From: Romeriopsis navalis LEGE 11480
Lineage (GTDB): Bacteria; Cyanobacteriota; Cyanobacteriia; Leptolyngbyales; Leptolyngbyaceae
Reading direction: 5' to 3'
NCBI RefSeq assembly: GCF_015207035.1
Contig: NZ_JADEXQ010000041.1
Coordinates: 1 to 49,380 of the forward strand
DNA length: 49,380 nucleotides
Part shown: positions 1 to 8,198 of the stretch, in pieces
Layout of the letters: the number at the start of each line of letters is the position of its first letter
Numbering within the stretch: the stretch's first letter is position 1
Notes under the pieces: model-generated
What the model saw: only the letters and a program-made list of their open reading frames with translations
What the model was told of the DNA's origin: nothing
Databases searched by the model: none
Position numbers and translations under genes: made by a program

Positions 1-1
1 C

Positions 2-367
2 TCCCGGATATTTGATCAACCCCTGGCCATTCTTTCTACGTCTTCTTACCGAGGTGAGAGTCACGAACGATCGACCCTCGTTTTTGCCGATGACTTAACG
101 AAAACGACACAGCATCTCGGCAGTCATATCCTCCTTGTGGATGATCTGGTTGATTCCGGTATCACCCTGCAAAAAACCTTGCCTTGGCTTAACCACAAAT
201 ATGGGTTTTATGTCGAGGAAGTGCGTACTGCAGTGCTTTGGTACAAAGATTGCGCATGTATTAAGCCGGACTACTATGTAAAGCATTTACCGAATAACCC
301 TTGGATTCATCAGCCTTTTGAAAGATACGAACAAATGCAACCGCAGGCGCTGGTGAAGTTAGATTGA
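2..367 (+). CDS. Phosphoribosyltransferase family protein (5'-truncated by window edge)
   Basis: The reading frame is open from the first bases of the window and ends with TGA at 365-367, so only the C-terminal 121 residues are present. It contains the type I phosphoribosyltransferase PRPP-binding loop: a hydrophobic strand followed by LLVDDLVDSGITL, encoded around 131-169. The two adjacent acidic residues contact the ribose hydroxyls in this fold. The tail after the loop (VRTAVLWYKDCACIKPDYYV) resembles the C-terminal half of purine-type (hypoxanthine/xanthine) phosphoribosyltransferases. The base specificity cannot be read because the N-terminal part and hood are outside the window. A shorter GTG-initiated version from 137 would cut the PRPP loop, so the longer partial frame is preferred. 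Confidence 0.8.
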   Translation, partial: SRIFDQPLAILSTSSYRGESHERSTLVFADDLTKTTQHLGSHILLVDDLVDSGITLQKTLPWLNHKYGFYVEEVRTAVLWYKDCACIKPDYYVKHLPNNPWIHQPFERYEQMQPQALVKLD

Positions 368-412
368 TTTGTTAGAATCTAAGTAAATTCCCGTGCATCA
401 CTCAAATTCTTG

Positions 413-460
413 ACGGTTTCGCTACGACGAGACCGTGATCTCCCGGAGTGTGATCTCCGG
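413..460 (+). terminator. Tandem hairpins downstream of the phosphoribosyltransferase
   Basis: Two consecutive inverted repeats are visible. The first is ACGGTTTCG (413-421) with CGAGACCGT (428-436), 9 bp with one G-U pair. The second is CCGGAG (443-448) with CTCCGG (455-460), 6 bp. The segment GTGATCTCC(C)GGA is also directly repeated. No T-tract follows either hairpin, so a classical intrinsic terminator is only one possibility. Confidence 0.35.
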
Positions 461-531
461 AACTTTACGGAATCCAATTCCATCTAGTTGTATCTAGTCT
501 CGTATCGCTCGTTCAAATCCTCGCTCATTGC

Positions 532-1023
532 ATGATGCAAACACCAGAAATCAAACGGTTAGGCAGTTACCTCGTCGATGCGGGCTTAGTCAGTCCGGCT
601 CAAATCGATGTGGCACTCAATGACCAGGAATTTATGGATAGCATGCGCATTGGTGACATTTTGGTCACGCGCGGCTGGATTAAGCAGCAAACGCTGGACT
701 ATTTGGTTGATAAGATCATTGAGCCAGAACAGCAGATCGCGCGGCAATCCGGCTTAACCGATTCGCTACTCGTGCAATCTGGTGCGGTATCGCAAAATAA
801 TGTGCATGCGCCCCCATCGGTGACACCCAGCGTGACATCCCGTCAACCGCAGCAAACGGTGGCCCATGCGCGCTCCCTGGATGGTAATCGCATTATCGAA
901 ATTACGAAGCCCCATGTGACCCAGGCTCCTCAGGAGTCACCCACTGATCCCGGTAGTATCAATGAGCGGAAACCGCTTGCTTCTGTTCCTGGTGATGACG
1001 ACGATATGAATTGGGTCGGATAG
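532..1023 (+). CDS. Small protein with type II secretion ATPase N-domain-like (MshEN-like) head
   Basis: A 163-residue soluble protein without signal peptide or membrane segment. The first ~75 residues (LGSYLVDAGLVSPAQIDVAL...RIGDILVTRGWIKQQTLDYLVDKI) read like the helical N-terminal repeat of GspE/PilB-type ATPases, where 'LG.LLV..G.is..ql..AL..Q....LG..L...g.i....l...l' is typical. Residues ~85-155 are Ser/Pro/Gln-rich and probably disordered, and the end is acidic (DDDDMNWVG). No ATPase domain is attached, so an adaptor or nucleotide-sensing role is possible but is inference. Short proteins of this kind are common as hypothetical proteins in cyanobacteria. The start is the first ATG of an ATGATG pair. 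Confidence 0.75.
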   Translation: MMQTPEIKRLGSYLVDAGLVSPAQIDVALNDQEFMDSMRIGDILVTRGWIKQQTLDYLVDKIIEPEQQIARQSGLTDSLLVQSGAVSQNNVHAPPSVTPSVTSRQPQQTVAHARSLDGNRIIEITKPHVTQAPQESPTDPGSINERKPLASVPGDDDDMNWVG

Positions 1024-1076
1024 CGCGCCATCCCACTGCGCTGCTTTCACCTAGCGGATTTCACCGTTTGGCATGA

Positions 1077-2012
1077 TTATCCCAGTAGGCCCGTTAGCCA
1101 TAACCAGAGTGGCAGGGTGAATAGTAAGCCGCCGGTGCCGGTGGCAATGAGTGCAACTGCAAATTCAGGATCCAGACTATAGCTTTCGGCTAAGACTAAT
1201 GTGGCAAAAGCTGGTGGCATCGCGGTTTGGAGCACGATGACTTGTTTGGCGATCGTTGGTATTGGCAGCGGTGCCGTAATCCCCCATATAAGCAGCGGCA
1301 ACAGCAACATTTTGAGTCCCAGGGGGATCGCCGTCTGGCGGATTTGGTGGAGTGAGGTGAGTTGGCCAAGGCGCATACCAATGAGGATTAAGGCCAGACT
1401 GATGGCACCCCAGGCAATGCTCCTCAATCCCTGCTCGACGAATTCTGGCAGTGGATCCTGATAGATCAAGGCCAGCATAAATGTCCAGAGCGTGGGATTT
1501 TGCCAAATACGCGGCAATGTTGAGCTGCTGCCGGGTTTTCCTGGGCCATAGCGGCTAGCAATCATTGCCCCGACACCATAGGCGCCGAGCGTGGTGCCCA
1601 ACAAGTCGTAGAACAAGGCCCAGGCAAAGCCGGTATTGCCAAATAAGCTCAAGGCAATGGGTAGACCTAAATAGCCGGTATTACCCACCATGGAAGCCAG
1701 TAGTATTGTGCCTTGGGTCGATCGTGCTGCAGTCAATCGATTGTGTTTGGGCTTACCCCAACGGAGCCACCAATACATTAGTCCCAAACCCGTCAGCATT
1801 GCGCCCCAAGCCGCCACCCCCGCGAGCCAAATTGAGTCGGATCGATCCGTCTGCCGCAGAAATACAAAGACACTAATCGGCACCCCAAATAAAAATAATC
1901 CTTTGCCTAAATAAACCGGAGTTTGTTTGGGTAGCCAATAACTGGCCAGCCAGCCGATCAATACACCCATCACTAAAGGCATGTATATTTGCACAAGCTT
2001 CGTTAATATCAT
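1077..2012 (-). CDS. AEC (auxin efflux carrier) family permease
   Basis: Integral membrane protein of about ten hydrophobic segments, typical of AEC/MdcF-like secondary transporters. Visible family features are the N-terminal LVQIYMPLVMGVLIGWL helix, a GNTGYLGLPIALSLFG segment in the middle, and a C-terminal half (LGLKMLLLPLLIWGI, VVLQTAMPPAFATLVLAE) repeating the first half, as expected for the 5+5 inverted repeat. The substrate is unknown; family members move organic acids or amino acid derivatives. The frame stays open to 2132, but the first 40 residues are charged and unlike the family, so the Met at 2012 is preferred. No clear Shine-Dalgarno precedes either start. It is divergent from the VanY-like gene at 2155. 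Confidence 0.85.
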   Translation of the reverse strand: MILTKLVQIYMPLVMGVLIGWLASYWLPKQTPVYLGKGLFLFGVPISVFVFLRQTDRSDSIWLAGVAAWGAMLTGLGLMYWWLRWGKPKHNRLTAARSTQGTILLASMVGNTGYLGLPIALSLFGNTGFAWALFYDLLGTTLGAYGVGAMIASRYGPGKPGSSSTLPRIWQNPTLWTFMLALIYQDPLPEFVEQGLRSIAWGAISLALILIGMRLGQLTSLHQIRQTAIPLGLKMLLLPLLIWGITAPLPIPTIAKQVIVLQTAMPPAFATLVLAESYSLDPEFAVALIATGTGGLLFTLPLWLWLTGLLG

Positions 2013-2154
2013 TGAGGGCAATTGGGGGCGGCAAAAATCTAAATTTAACGTTTCCGAACTGAAAAGATTTAGGTACAATCTTTTCCCAAGCCGCTTAATT
2101 CGCAATTTATCGACAACTACCCGATCGTTCACCCGCTAGCATGGGAGTCTATCC

Positions 2155-2970
2155 TTGAGTAACCCTGGCCTACCCAGAAAATCCTCATCCAGACGGCAGT
2201 CCTCCGAGTTTGCATCCTTTGATGATATTCCCGAGGCCGAACGGGAAGCAGTGGATCTGCCGTCTGGCCCATCAGCTAATAAGATGGCTTGGTTCGGGAT
2301 CACGGCGATCGGTCTGTTAATTGGTGGGATTGGCATCCTCACCTTGAGTCGTTTGGCTAGCGCACCGGCCAGTAATGCCGCCAAAGTCCTGACCAGTAAA
2401 CCGGCTTCCAAGGCGGAGTTGGCAAAAGCGAAACCAGCGCCCGATGGCCGAGTCTTAAATCACTATCCCTACAAAGAGGCCGCGCAGGGCAACCTGGACC
2501 CCGTGACGGCCGACAATTCGATTCAGCTGCACTATAAAGCGGCTAAGGCCTATAAGCAAATGGCTGCCGATGCCCGTGTTGATGGTGTTTTGTTAGTGCC
2601 ACTGTCGGGGTTTCGCAGTACCCAAATTCAGGAAGATTTATTTTTCAATGTCAGTCGTGAACGCAATCAGCGGCCCCAAGAGCGGGCGAGTGTGAGTGCG
2701 CCTCCCGGACATAGCGAACACCATACTGGGTATGCGATGGACATTGGTGATGCAAATGTCCCAGCGGTGAATCTCAGCCAAAACTTTGAAAGTACCGCTG
2801 CTTTCCGTTGGTTACAGGCGAATGCTGCCCGCTATAGCTTTGAGTTGTCATTTCCGAAGGGGAATGAGCAGGGTGTGAGCTACGAACCATGGCATTGGCG
2901 GTTTGTCGGGGACTCTGAGAGTCTGGCAACATTTTATAAGGCGCGGGAAGTTAAGCCTCAGGCAAACTAA
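2155..2970 (+). CDS. VanY/LdcB-like D-Ala-D-Ala carboxypeptidase (peptidase M15B)
   Basis: Predicted zinc peptidase that trims peptidoglycan stem peptides outside the cytoplasmic membrane. The order is a cytoplasmic, charged N-terminus (1-43), one membrane helix (44-68), a linker, and the M15B domain (~100-265). Metal and catalytic motifs are complete: SGFRSTQIQ (151-159), SEHHTGYAMD (187-196; Zn ligands H189 and D196), and EPWHWR (244-249; catalytic E244, Zn ligand H247). The start is TTG at 2155, preceded by GGGAG at 2143-2147; the nearby ATG at 2141 is out of frame and stops at once. A single membrane anchor with an extracytoplasmic catalytic domain is the usual architecture. Confidence 0.9.
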   Translation: MSNPGLPRKSSSRRQSSEFASFDDIPEAEREAVDLPSGPSANKMAWFGITAIGLLIGGIGILTLSRLASAPASNAAKVLTSKPASKAELAKAKPAPDGRVLNHYPYKEAAQGNLDPVTADNSIQLHYKAAKAYKQMAADARVDGVLLVPLSGFRSTQIQEDLFFNVSRERNQRPQERASVSAPPGHSEHHTGYAMDIGDANVPAVNLSQNFESTAAFRWLQANAARYSFELSFPKGNEQGVSYEPWHWRFVGDSESLATFYKAREVKPQAN

Positions 2971-2984
2971 GCCTCAGGCAAACT
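2953..2984 (+). repeat. Perfect tandem duplication of 16 bp across a stop codon
   Basis: The unit AAGCCTCAGGCAAACT occurs at 2953-2968 and again immediately at 2969-2984. The stop codon of the peptidase gene (TAA, 2968-2970) lies on the junction, so the first copy encodes the last residues and the second copy is untranslated. Confidence 0.9.
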
Positions 2985-3217
2985 AGGCCTGATTGAAGAC
3001 CGTGACTTTTGGTCTGCGAAAAATTTGGTTACGACAAATTTGCCTGCGACAAGCGAGTTGACTTTGCGGCTTGGAGCGTCCTGCTGCTTGTGCCCAGGTG
3101 GCCGGTGATCGAGCTATAAAAGGCGCAACCGACGGCTAATATAACGCCGATCCATTCGACTTCGTTCGTCTACGGGACTACAATGAAGAGAAGTGTTGCG
3201 AAATGTAAAGCGTCCCT

Positions 3218-4732
3218 ATGTCTACTGCGGCTTCCCATTCTCAGGCTCAAACCGTCGTTGTTGTTGGTGCGGGTATCGGTGGACTAACGGCCGCAGCGTT
3301 GCTGGCCCATCGTGGCTATCAGGTAAAGGTATTTGACCAAGCGATCGTCCCGGGTGGTTGTGCTTCGACCTTCAAGCGCCAGGGATTTACCTTTGATGTG
3401 GGGGCAACCCAGGTTGCGGGGTTAGAGCCGGGCGGAATTCACCAGCGGATTTTTGCGGAGCTGGGGATTGACTTACCGGAATCAGTGCCCTGTGACCCGG
3501 CTTGTGCGGTGATGTTGCCGGGTGAAACGACGCCAATTAATGTGTGGCGTGATCCGGTGAAGTGGCAAGCGGAGCGTGAGCGCCAGTTTCCCGGCAGTGG
3601 GCCATTCTGGCAACTGATGGCGGATTTGTTTAAGGTTAGCTGGGAGTTTCAGGGACGTGATCCAGTCTTGCCACCGCGCAACCCGTGGGATTTGTGGCAA
3701 TTAATCCAGGCGTTACGACCTGCCACGTTGATCACACTGCCCCATGCCTTCTCGACGGTGGGTGATGTGTTGCGATCGCTGGGACTAGATGGTGATCAAC
3801 GGCTCAAAACTTTTCTGGATATGCAGCTCAAGCTCTATTCCCAAGTTGATGCTGATGAAACGGCTATGCTCTATGCTGCAACGGCCATGGCCGTTTCCCA
3901 GGAACCCTGTGGGCTATATCACTTGCAGGGCAGCATGCAGGTGCTGAGCGATCGATTAGTGGAAGCGTTGGTGCGTGATGGTGGCAGTCTGGCTATGCGT
4001 CATACGGTGACTGCAATGTCGGTTAACCAAGATCGTGTGACGAGCGTTACAGTTCGCAATCAGAAAACCAACGAAACTTGGGTAGAAAAAGCTGATCATG
4101 TGGTGGCAAACGTCACAGTTCAGGACTTAATGCGCCTTTTGGGAGAGCAAGCCCCCGCTGGATATCAGCGGCGCGTTGACAAGTTGTCTCCCGCTTCTGG
4201 CGCATTTGTGCTGTATCTCGGGGTAGACGAAGCTGCTGTACCAGACGATTGCCCGCCCCATCTGCAGTTTCTCTACGATCCGACTGGACCGATTGGCGAA
4301 AACAATTCACTGTTTGTTTCGGTTAGTCATAACGGTGATGGTCGTGCTCCCGTGGGCAAAGCGACGATTATCGCCTCGTCATTTGTCGAAACTCAAGCAT
4401 GGCGCGGAATGTCATCAGAGCAATATGCGCAAATGAAGCAGCAGTATACCGATGAAGCAATTGCAAAGCTGGGGCAGTACTTCAATTTAGATGGCACGAT
4501 CGTTTGCCAAGAAGCGGCAACACCCCGGACTTTCGCCCATTTTACGGCCCGCGAAGCGGGCGTTGTTGGGGGCGTGGGAATGCGGTTGAGTACGTTTGGG
4601 CCGTTTGGTTTTGCCAATCGCACCCCAATTCGTCAACTTTGGTTGGTAGGAGATTCGACTCATCCGGGAGAGGGAACTGCGGGCGTAAGTTACTCCGCAT
4701 TAACTGTCGCGCGGCAGATTGCAGAATCCTAA
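3218..4732 (+). CDS. crtD: C-3',4' carotenoid desaturase CrtD (myxoxanthophyll branch)
   Basis: FAD-dependent desaturase/isomerase of the phytoene desaturase superfamily, 504 residues. The N-terminal dinucleotide-binding segment is VVVVGAGIGGLTAAALLAHRG (13-33), followed by PGGCAST. The C-terminus carries the second FAD-contact region LWLVGDSTHPGEGTAGVSYSALTVA. The segment GLYHLQGSMQVLSDRLVEAL is a strong match, from memory, to the cyanobacterial CrtD subgroup, which introduces the 3',4' double bond during synthesis of myxol glycosides. CrtH (cis-trans isomerase) and CrtO are the main alternatives; length and motif spacing favour CrtD. The start ATG at 3218 has no obvious Shine-Dalgarno. The next gene is a membrane glycosyltransferase, but that alone does not show it glycosylates a carotenoid. 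Confidence 0.8.
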   Translation: MSTAASHSQAQTVVVVGAGIGGLTAAALLAHRGYQVKVFDQAIVPGGCASTFKRQGFTFDVGATQVAGLEPGGIHQRIFAELGIDLPESVPCDPACAVMLPGETTPINVWRDPVKWQAERERQFPGSGPFWQLMADLFKVSWEFQGRDPVLPPRNPWDLWQLIQALRPATLITLPHAFSTVGDVLRSLGLDGDQRLKTFLDMQLKLYSQVDADETAMLYAATAMAVSQEPCGLYHLQGSMQVLSDRLVEALVRDGGSLAMRHTVTAMSVNQDRVTSVTVRNQKTNETWVEKADHVVANVTVQDLMRLLGEQAPAGYQRRVDKLSPASGAFVLYLGVDEAAVPDDCPPHLQFLYDPTGPIGENNSLFVSVSHNGDGRAPVGKATIIASSFVETQAWRGMSSEQYAQMKQQYTDEAIAKLGQYFNLDGTIVCQEAATPRTFAHFTAREAGVVGGVGMRLSTFGPFGFANRTPIRQLWLVGDSTHPGEGTAGVSYSALTVARQIAES

Positions 4733-4908
4733 TTTTCCTCGACAATGGCAAATGAAAGTTGATCAATCGATGTTCGACCAAGTGCAGTGCTCAGTGCCTG
4801 CGCAAGGGACGTTGCGTTGATTGGTGTGTTGGACTGGATTTCTGCGGCCTGCTGGGCAATCACGCATCAATCACCTTCACGAATTGCCCTGCCTGAGGCT
4901 TTACTGCA

Positions 4909-6138
4909 ATGTATTTCGTGCTGCTTAAGAGCATTACTTTACTGCTCACTGGTTTGAGCGGTTTTTTATTATTACTTTGTCTGTTGCTATTGCTCGAAAC
5001 GATTGCGTTCTTGCTACCACCGCGCGCAGTTCAGCATCAATCTCTAGGGCCACAGCCACGGGCGGCGATCGTTATTCCGGCCCATGATGAAGAAGCGGTT
5101 TTGGCGGAGACGTTAGCGCCATTAACCCAGCTACCTTATCCCATCGTGTTGGTGGCAGATAACTGTAGCGATCGCACCGCAACAATTGGGCGAAATTTTG
5201 GCGCGTTGGTGATTGAGCGGCATAATCCATATCTGTTGGGGAAGGGCTATGCCATGGATTTTGGCATTGATTTCCTCAGTAAGACTCCCCCCGATGTTGT
5301 ATTGTTCCTCGATGCTGATTGTCAGGTGCCGAATGCCGAAGTCATGCAGTTGATTGACTATGCGATCCAGTTTCAGCGACCGATTCAATCCGCCTATGTG
5401 ATGCGGTTGCCGAGTGAACCAACCTCGAAACATCGAGTATCTGTATTTGCCTTTAAGTTTAAGAATCAAGTGCGGATGCACGGTCTGTCACGTTTGGGCG
5501 GTCCGACAGTATTGGCCGGCTCCGGGATGGCGTTTCCCTGGCATACGCTGGAAAACGTCAATTTAGCCAGTGGGGCGATTGTGGAAGATATGAAGCTGGG
5601 GATTGATCTGGCCATATCATCACGGCCCGTTTTGTTTTATCCCCATGCCACAGTCACGAGTGTGCTGCCCCAGAAAACAACCGCTGTGAATAGTCAGCGG
5701 ACGCGCTGGGAGCATGGTCATCTGCAATCGATCGGCACCTATGTACCGAAGTTGCTAGTTGCGAGTTTGCGGCAACGTCGAGGCGATTTACTGTTATTAG
5801 CCTGGGATTTATGTATTCCACCGCTATCACTCATGGTGATGCTTTGGGCAATGAGTTTAGGGGTGATTACGCTAGCCTATAGCTTTGGGATGGCCGAGTT
5901 GGCCTTTAACTTGATCCTCATGGCGGGGGTGATGCTGCTATCGGCGATTCTGCTCGCTTGGCAGCGGATTGGCCGGACAGACTTGCCGCTTCGGGATTTG
6001 CTGCGAATTCCCTTCTATGTTTTGGGTAAGGTGCCGTTGTACCTGCGCTTTATGACTGACCGGCAAGAAGCCTGGGAGCGGACCGAACGCGATCGCGTCG
6101 AATCATCCTCATCCATCTCGTTATCATCAAAAAACTAA
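4909..6138 (+). CDS. Membrane-bound family 2 glycosyltransferase
   Basis: GT-A fold glycosyltransferase with an N-terminal membrane helix (~8-38) and at least two C-terminal helices (~300-350). The catalytic domain shows IVIPAHDEE (54-62), the metal-binding FLDADCQ (DAD at 135-137), an acidic VEDMKLG catalytic-base region and the QRTRWEHGH motif corresponding to Q/RxxRW of processive GT2 enzymes. It would transfer a sugar from a nucleotide sugar on the cytoplasmic side, probably to a lipid or polysaccharide acceptor. It lies 176 bp downstream of crtD. CruG, the myxol glycosyltransferase, is also GT2, but I cannot separate CruG from exopolysaccharide enzymes by eye, so no symbol is given. Confidence 0.85.
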   Translation: MYFVLLKSITLLLTGLSGFLLLLCLLLLLETIAFLLPPRAVQHQSLGPQPRAAIVIPAHDEEAVLAETLAPLTQLPYPIVLVADNCSDRTATIGRNFGALVIERHNPYLLGKGYAMDFGIDFLSKTPPDVVLFLDADCQVPNAEVMQLIDYAIQFQRPIQSAYVMRLPSEPTSKHRVSVFAFKFKNQVRMHGLSRLGGPTVLAGSGMAFPWHTLENVNLASGAIVEDMKLGIDLAISSRPVLFYPHATVTSVLPQKTTAVNSQRTRWEHGHLQSIGTYVPKLLVASLRQRRGDLLLLAWDLCIPPLSLMVMLWAMSLGVITLAYSFGMAELAFNLILMAGVMLLSAILLAWQRIGRTDLPLRDLLRIPFYVLGKVPLYLRFMTDRQEAWERTERDRVESSSSISLSSKN

Positions 6139-6250
6139 ATCGCGCGGTTTGCGATCCGGTGCTAGGGTTGGCTGTAGGGCGGTTGATTGCATGTTATGTC
6201 GATCACATTTGCCCGCTGTAGCCCCTGCTTAGGAAGACTGTGAACCCGCG

Positions 6251-7315
6251 ATGCAGATCGACTTTCACCATGCTGTAACCTACGTTTGTGCCAGGCTTGC
6301 CGGGTTTGCCGATGCGGAAGCGGCGACGGTGGCCTATGCCGCGCAGTACGTGGATGACGCCACCAATAGCGGCGTGGTCCGATTTGATAATGGGGCCCAG
6401 TTTAAGCGGATGAGTTCGGCGCACAAGCTGTTTGACTATCGGAATTTTCAGAATCTTGCCAATTCCCAGGTCTGGATTCCGTTTCACTTTTTGCCAGGAA
6501 ATGGTGGGATGCCGGCTGATCGTTCGCCCAGTGGGGGATTTATTGAGAAGTTGATCTGTCGGGCCAATAGTCCGATCGCCCAGGATATGGTGCGGGAATG
6601 TATTGTGGAGCGCCATTCGCCCTATGCGCTCCAACGATTAGGGATTACGATGCATGTCTATGCCGATACCTGGGCGCATCAGGGGTTTGTCGGGGTGAAT
6701 CACCGCGTAAATGAAGCGCGAAATCTGGTGGATGGCCAGGGGCAAGTTGATCGGCGTTTGCTCGATCGACTCAAGGGTTACTTTATTGGTGAAGCCTTGC
6801 CCTTGGGCCATGGTGCCGTATTGGGTAATCCGGATAAACCATTTTTGCGTTGGGGCTATACCAACGGCCGGGGCGAGCGCATCCAGCGGGATAATCTCCG
6901 TGACTTTGTGGCGGCGGCCGTCGCGTTATGCGATGCAATGAAACGGTTTCATTTGGGCGAACCAGCCGGGGTGGTGTCACCAATGTTGGAGGCTGATCGC
7001 CAAATGATCGCGGCCCTATTTGCTAACGTGACCGAACATAGTAGCCATCGGCGGCATAAACAATGGGCGACAGCCATTGCCGCAGGGAAATTTTCCTTTG
7101 GACCCGCTAATATTACCTATATTCCTAAGGGTAAGGGATCGTGGAAGCATCAGGCGCTCGGAACGGAAAAAGCTCTCGATCGTAGCAGTGATATCTTTCC
7201 CTATCGCGATAGCTTTTTGACCAGTGACTGGAAGCGGTTTCATGATGCCTTACAAGCTCACCATTTCTATGTAATTCATGAGTTGCTACCGCAATATGGC
7301 ATTTGTGTTGCTTAG
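6251..7315 (+). CDS. DUF6765-like protein with metal-type His/Asp motifs
   Basis: A 354-residue soluble protein without signal peptide. It has a pattern of metal-binding residues: D4-F-H6-H7 at the extreme N-terminus, D35-D36, and H135-V-Y-A-D139-T-W-A-H143 in the middle. The arrangement recalls HD-type or zinc phospholipase C/S1-P1-like helical hydrolases, whose N-terminus itself can ligate metal. From memory it resembles the family called DUF6765; no substrate is known. The start ATG at 6251 puts the His pair at residues 6-7, which supports it. Hydrolase activity is inference from the residues only. Confidence 0.7.
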   Translation: MQIDFHHAVTYVCARLAGFADAEAATVAYAAQYVDDATNSGVVRFDNGAQFKRMSSAHKLFDYRNFQNLANSQVWIPFHFLPGNGGMPADRSPSGGFIEKLICRANSPIAQDMVRECIVERHSPYALQRLGITMHVYADTWAHQGFVGVNHRVNEARNLVDGQGQVDRRLLDRLKGYFIGEALPLGHGAVLGNPDKPFLRWGYTNGRGERIQRDNLRDFVAAAVALCDAMKRFHLGEPAGVVSPMLEADRQMIAALFANVTEHSSHRRHKQWATAIAAGKFSFGPANITYIPKGKGSWKHQALGTEKALDRSSDIFPYRDSFLTSDWKRFHDALQAHHFYVIHELLPQYGICVA

Positions 7316-7892
7316 TTTTCTGACATTGTGACGGATGAATCCAGATCTTTTATCTAGTGTGATTTTACTGAATCTATTTCTGCTTCTATTTTCGTTGATT
7401 TTATCGTTCTGCATATCTTTATGTGAGTTGATCGCGATGTGTTTATCTTGACTTGGCCGATGAAAAGCGATCGAAACTTTCTGGCAATCGGTCAAAAAGT
7501 CCAGCTGCAAGTTTTGGTGGCAATTCCCCTGGATGTTGACGCAGGATAAATGTTTTGTGCGATCGCTGTCGGTGAATGAGCCGTTCTACCTGTAGCTGCT
7601 AGTGGGGATGATTTACTCGGATAATTATTGGATTATCGCTGCGGGGCATTGTGCCTTATTAAGAAAGAAATCGAGAACGCCTTCGGAATTAATGCGCCGG
7701 TTACAATTTTTCCATAGCCTGAAAAACACCTGCCAACATTGGATTAGAGCGATTGCGCCTGGGCGGGCGGAGGGTAATATTCACGAGAGGTATAAAACAA
7801 CACATCAAAAGCTTTTCGAGAGGCTGTAGATTGGCTTTACCCAAGACGTGTTTTCCTGTTGTTTCTGATTACAGCCACCAACAGACATAGCC
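7316..7892 (+). other. Intergenic stretch, 577 bp, with a weak hydrophobic micro-ORF
   Basis: No convincing gene. A 38-codon frame at 7335-7451 (plus) encodes a strongly hydrophobic peptide (LLSSVILLNLFLLLFSLIL) that could be a single membrane helix, but it has no Shine-Dalgarno and the DNA is T-rich, which favours hydrophobic codons by chance. A 75-codon frame at 7602-7829 lacks any recognisable feature. A HIP1 octamer lies at 7559-7566. Confidence 0.4.
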
Positions 7893-8147
7893 ATGATTTA
7901 CGACAGCCACGGTGATCCCTATACCGATGTTACGGATATTTTGTACGCGTTGTTCGAGTGCAACAACTATGACATGACGATTCCCAAGCTAATCCATGCG
8001 GTGGCGGAGATTGCGGCGGAAACGACGATCGATGATTTTGAATCATCGGAGTACATTGCGCTGACAAACCAGGCAGTTGAACATCTGCGAATTGCCCGCA
8101 CCGCAAGCCATCTGGCGGATTTAACACCAATGCATCAGGCTGGTTGA
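7893..8147 (+). CDS. Small acidic hypothetical protein
   Basis: An 84-residue protein I do not recognise. It is acidic and helical in character (DVTDILYALFECNNYDMTIPKLIHAVAEIAAETTIDDFESSEYIALTNQAVEHLR), without membrane segment or signal peptide. Composition and the absence of low-complexity sequence suggest a real gene, but no clear ribosome-binding site precedes the ATG. It is convergent with the A-T gene on the other strand, with about 50 bp between them, so it is not part of that cluster. Confidence 0.5.
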   Translation: MIYDSHGDPYTDVTDILYALFECNNYDMTIPKLIHAVAEIAAETTIDDFESSEYIALTNQAVEHLRIARTASHLADLTPMHQAG

Positions 8148-8198
8148 CCTCGCTGTAAAACGGCTGCTTCTTCGTTCTACACCGCCACATGTTCGATA

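Noticed and set aside
4909-6138. Assigning the glycosyltransferase as CruG
   Set aside because: It is next to crtD, but GT2 membrane enzymes are diverse and no CruG-specific motif could be recognised by eye.
7602-7829. 75-codon frame as a gene
   Set aside because: Basic, irregular composition, no ribosome-binding site, no recognisable fold.
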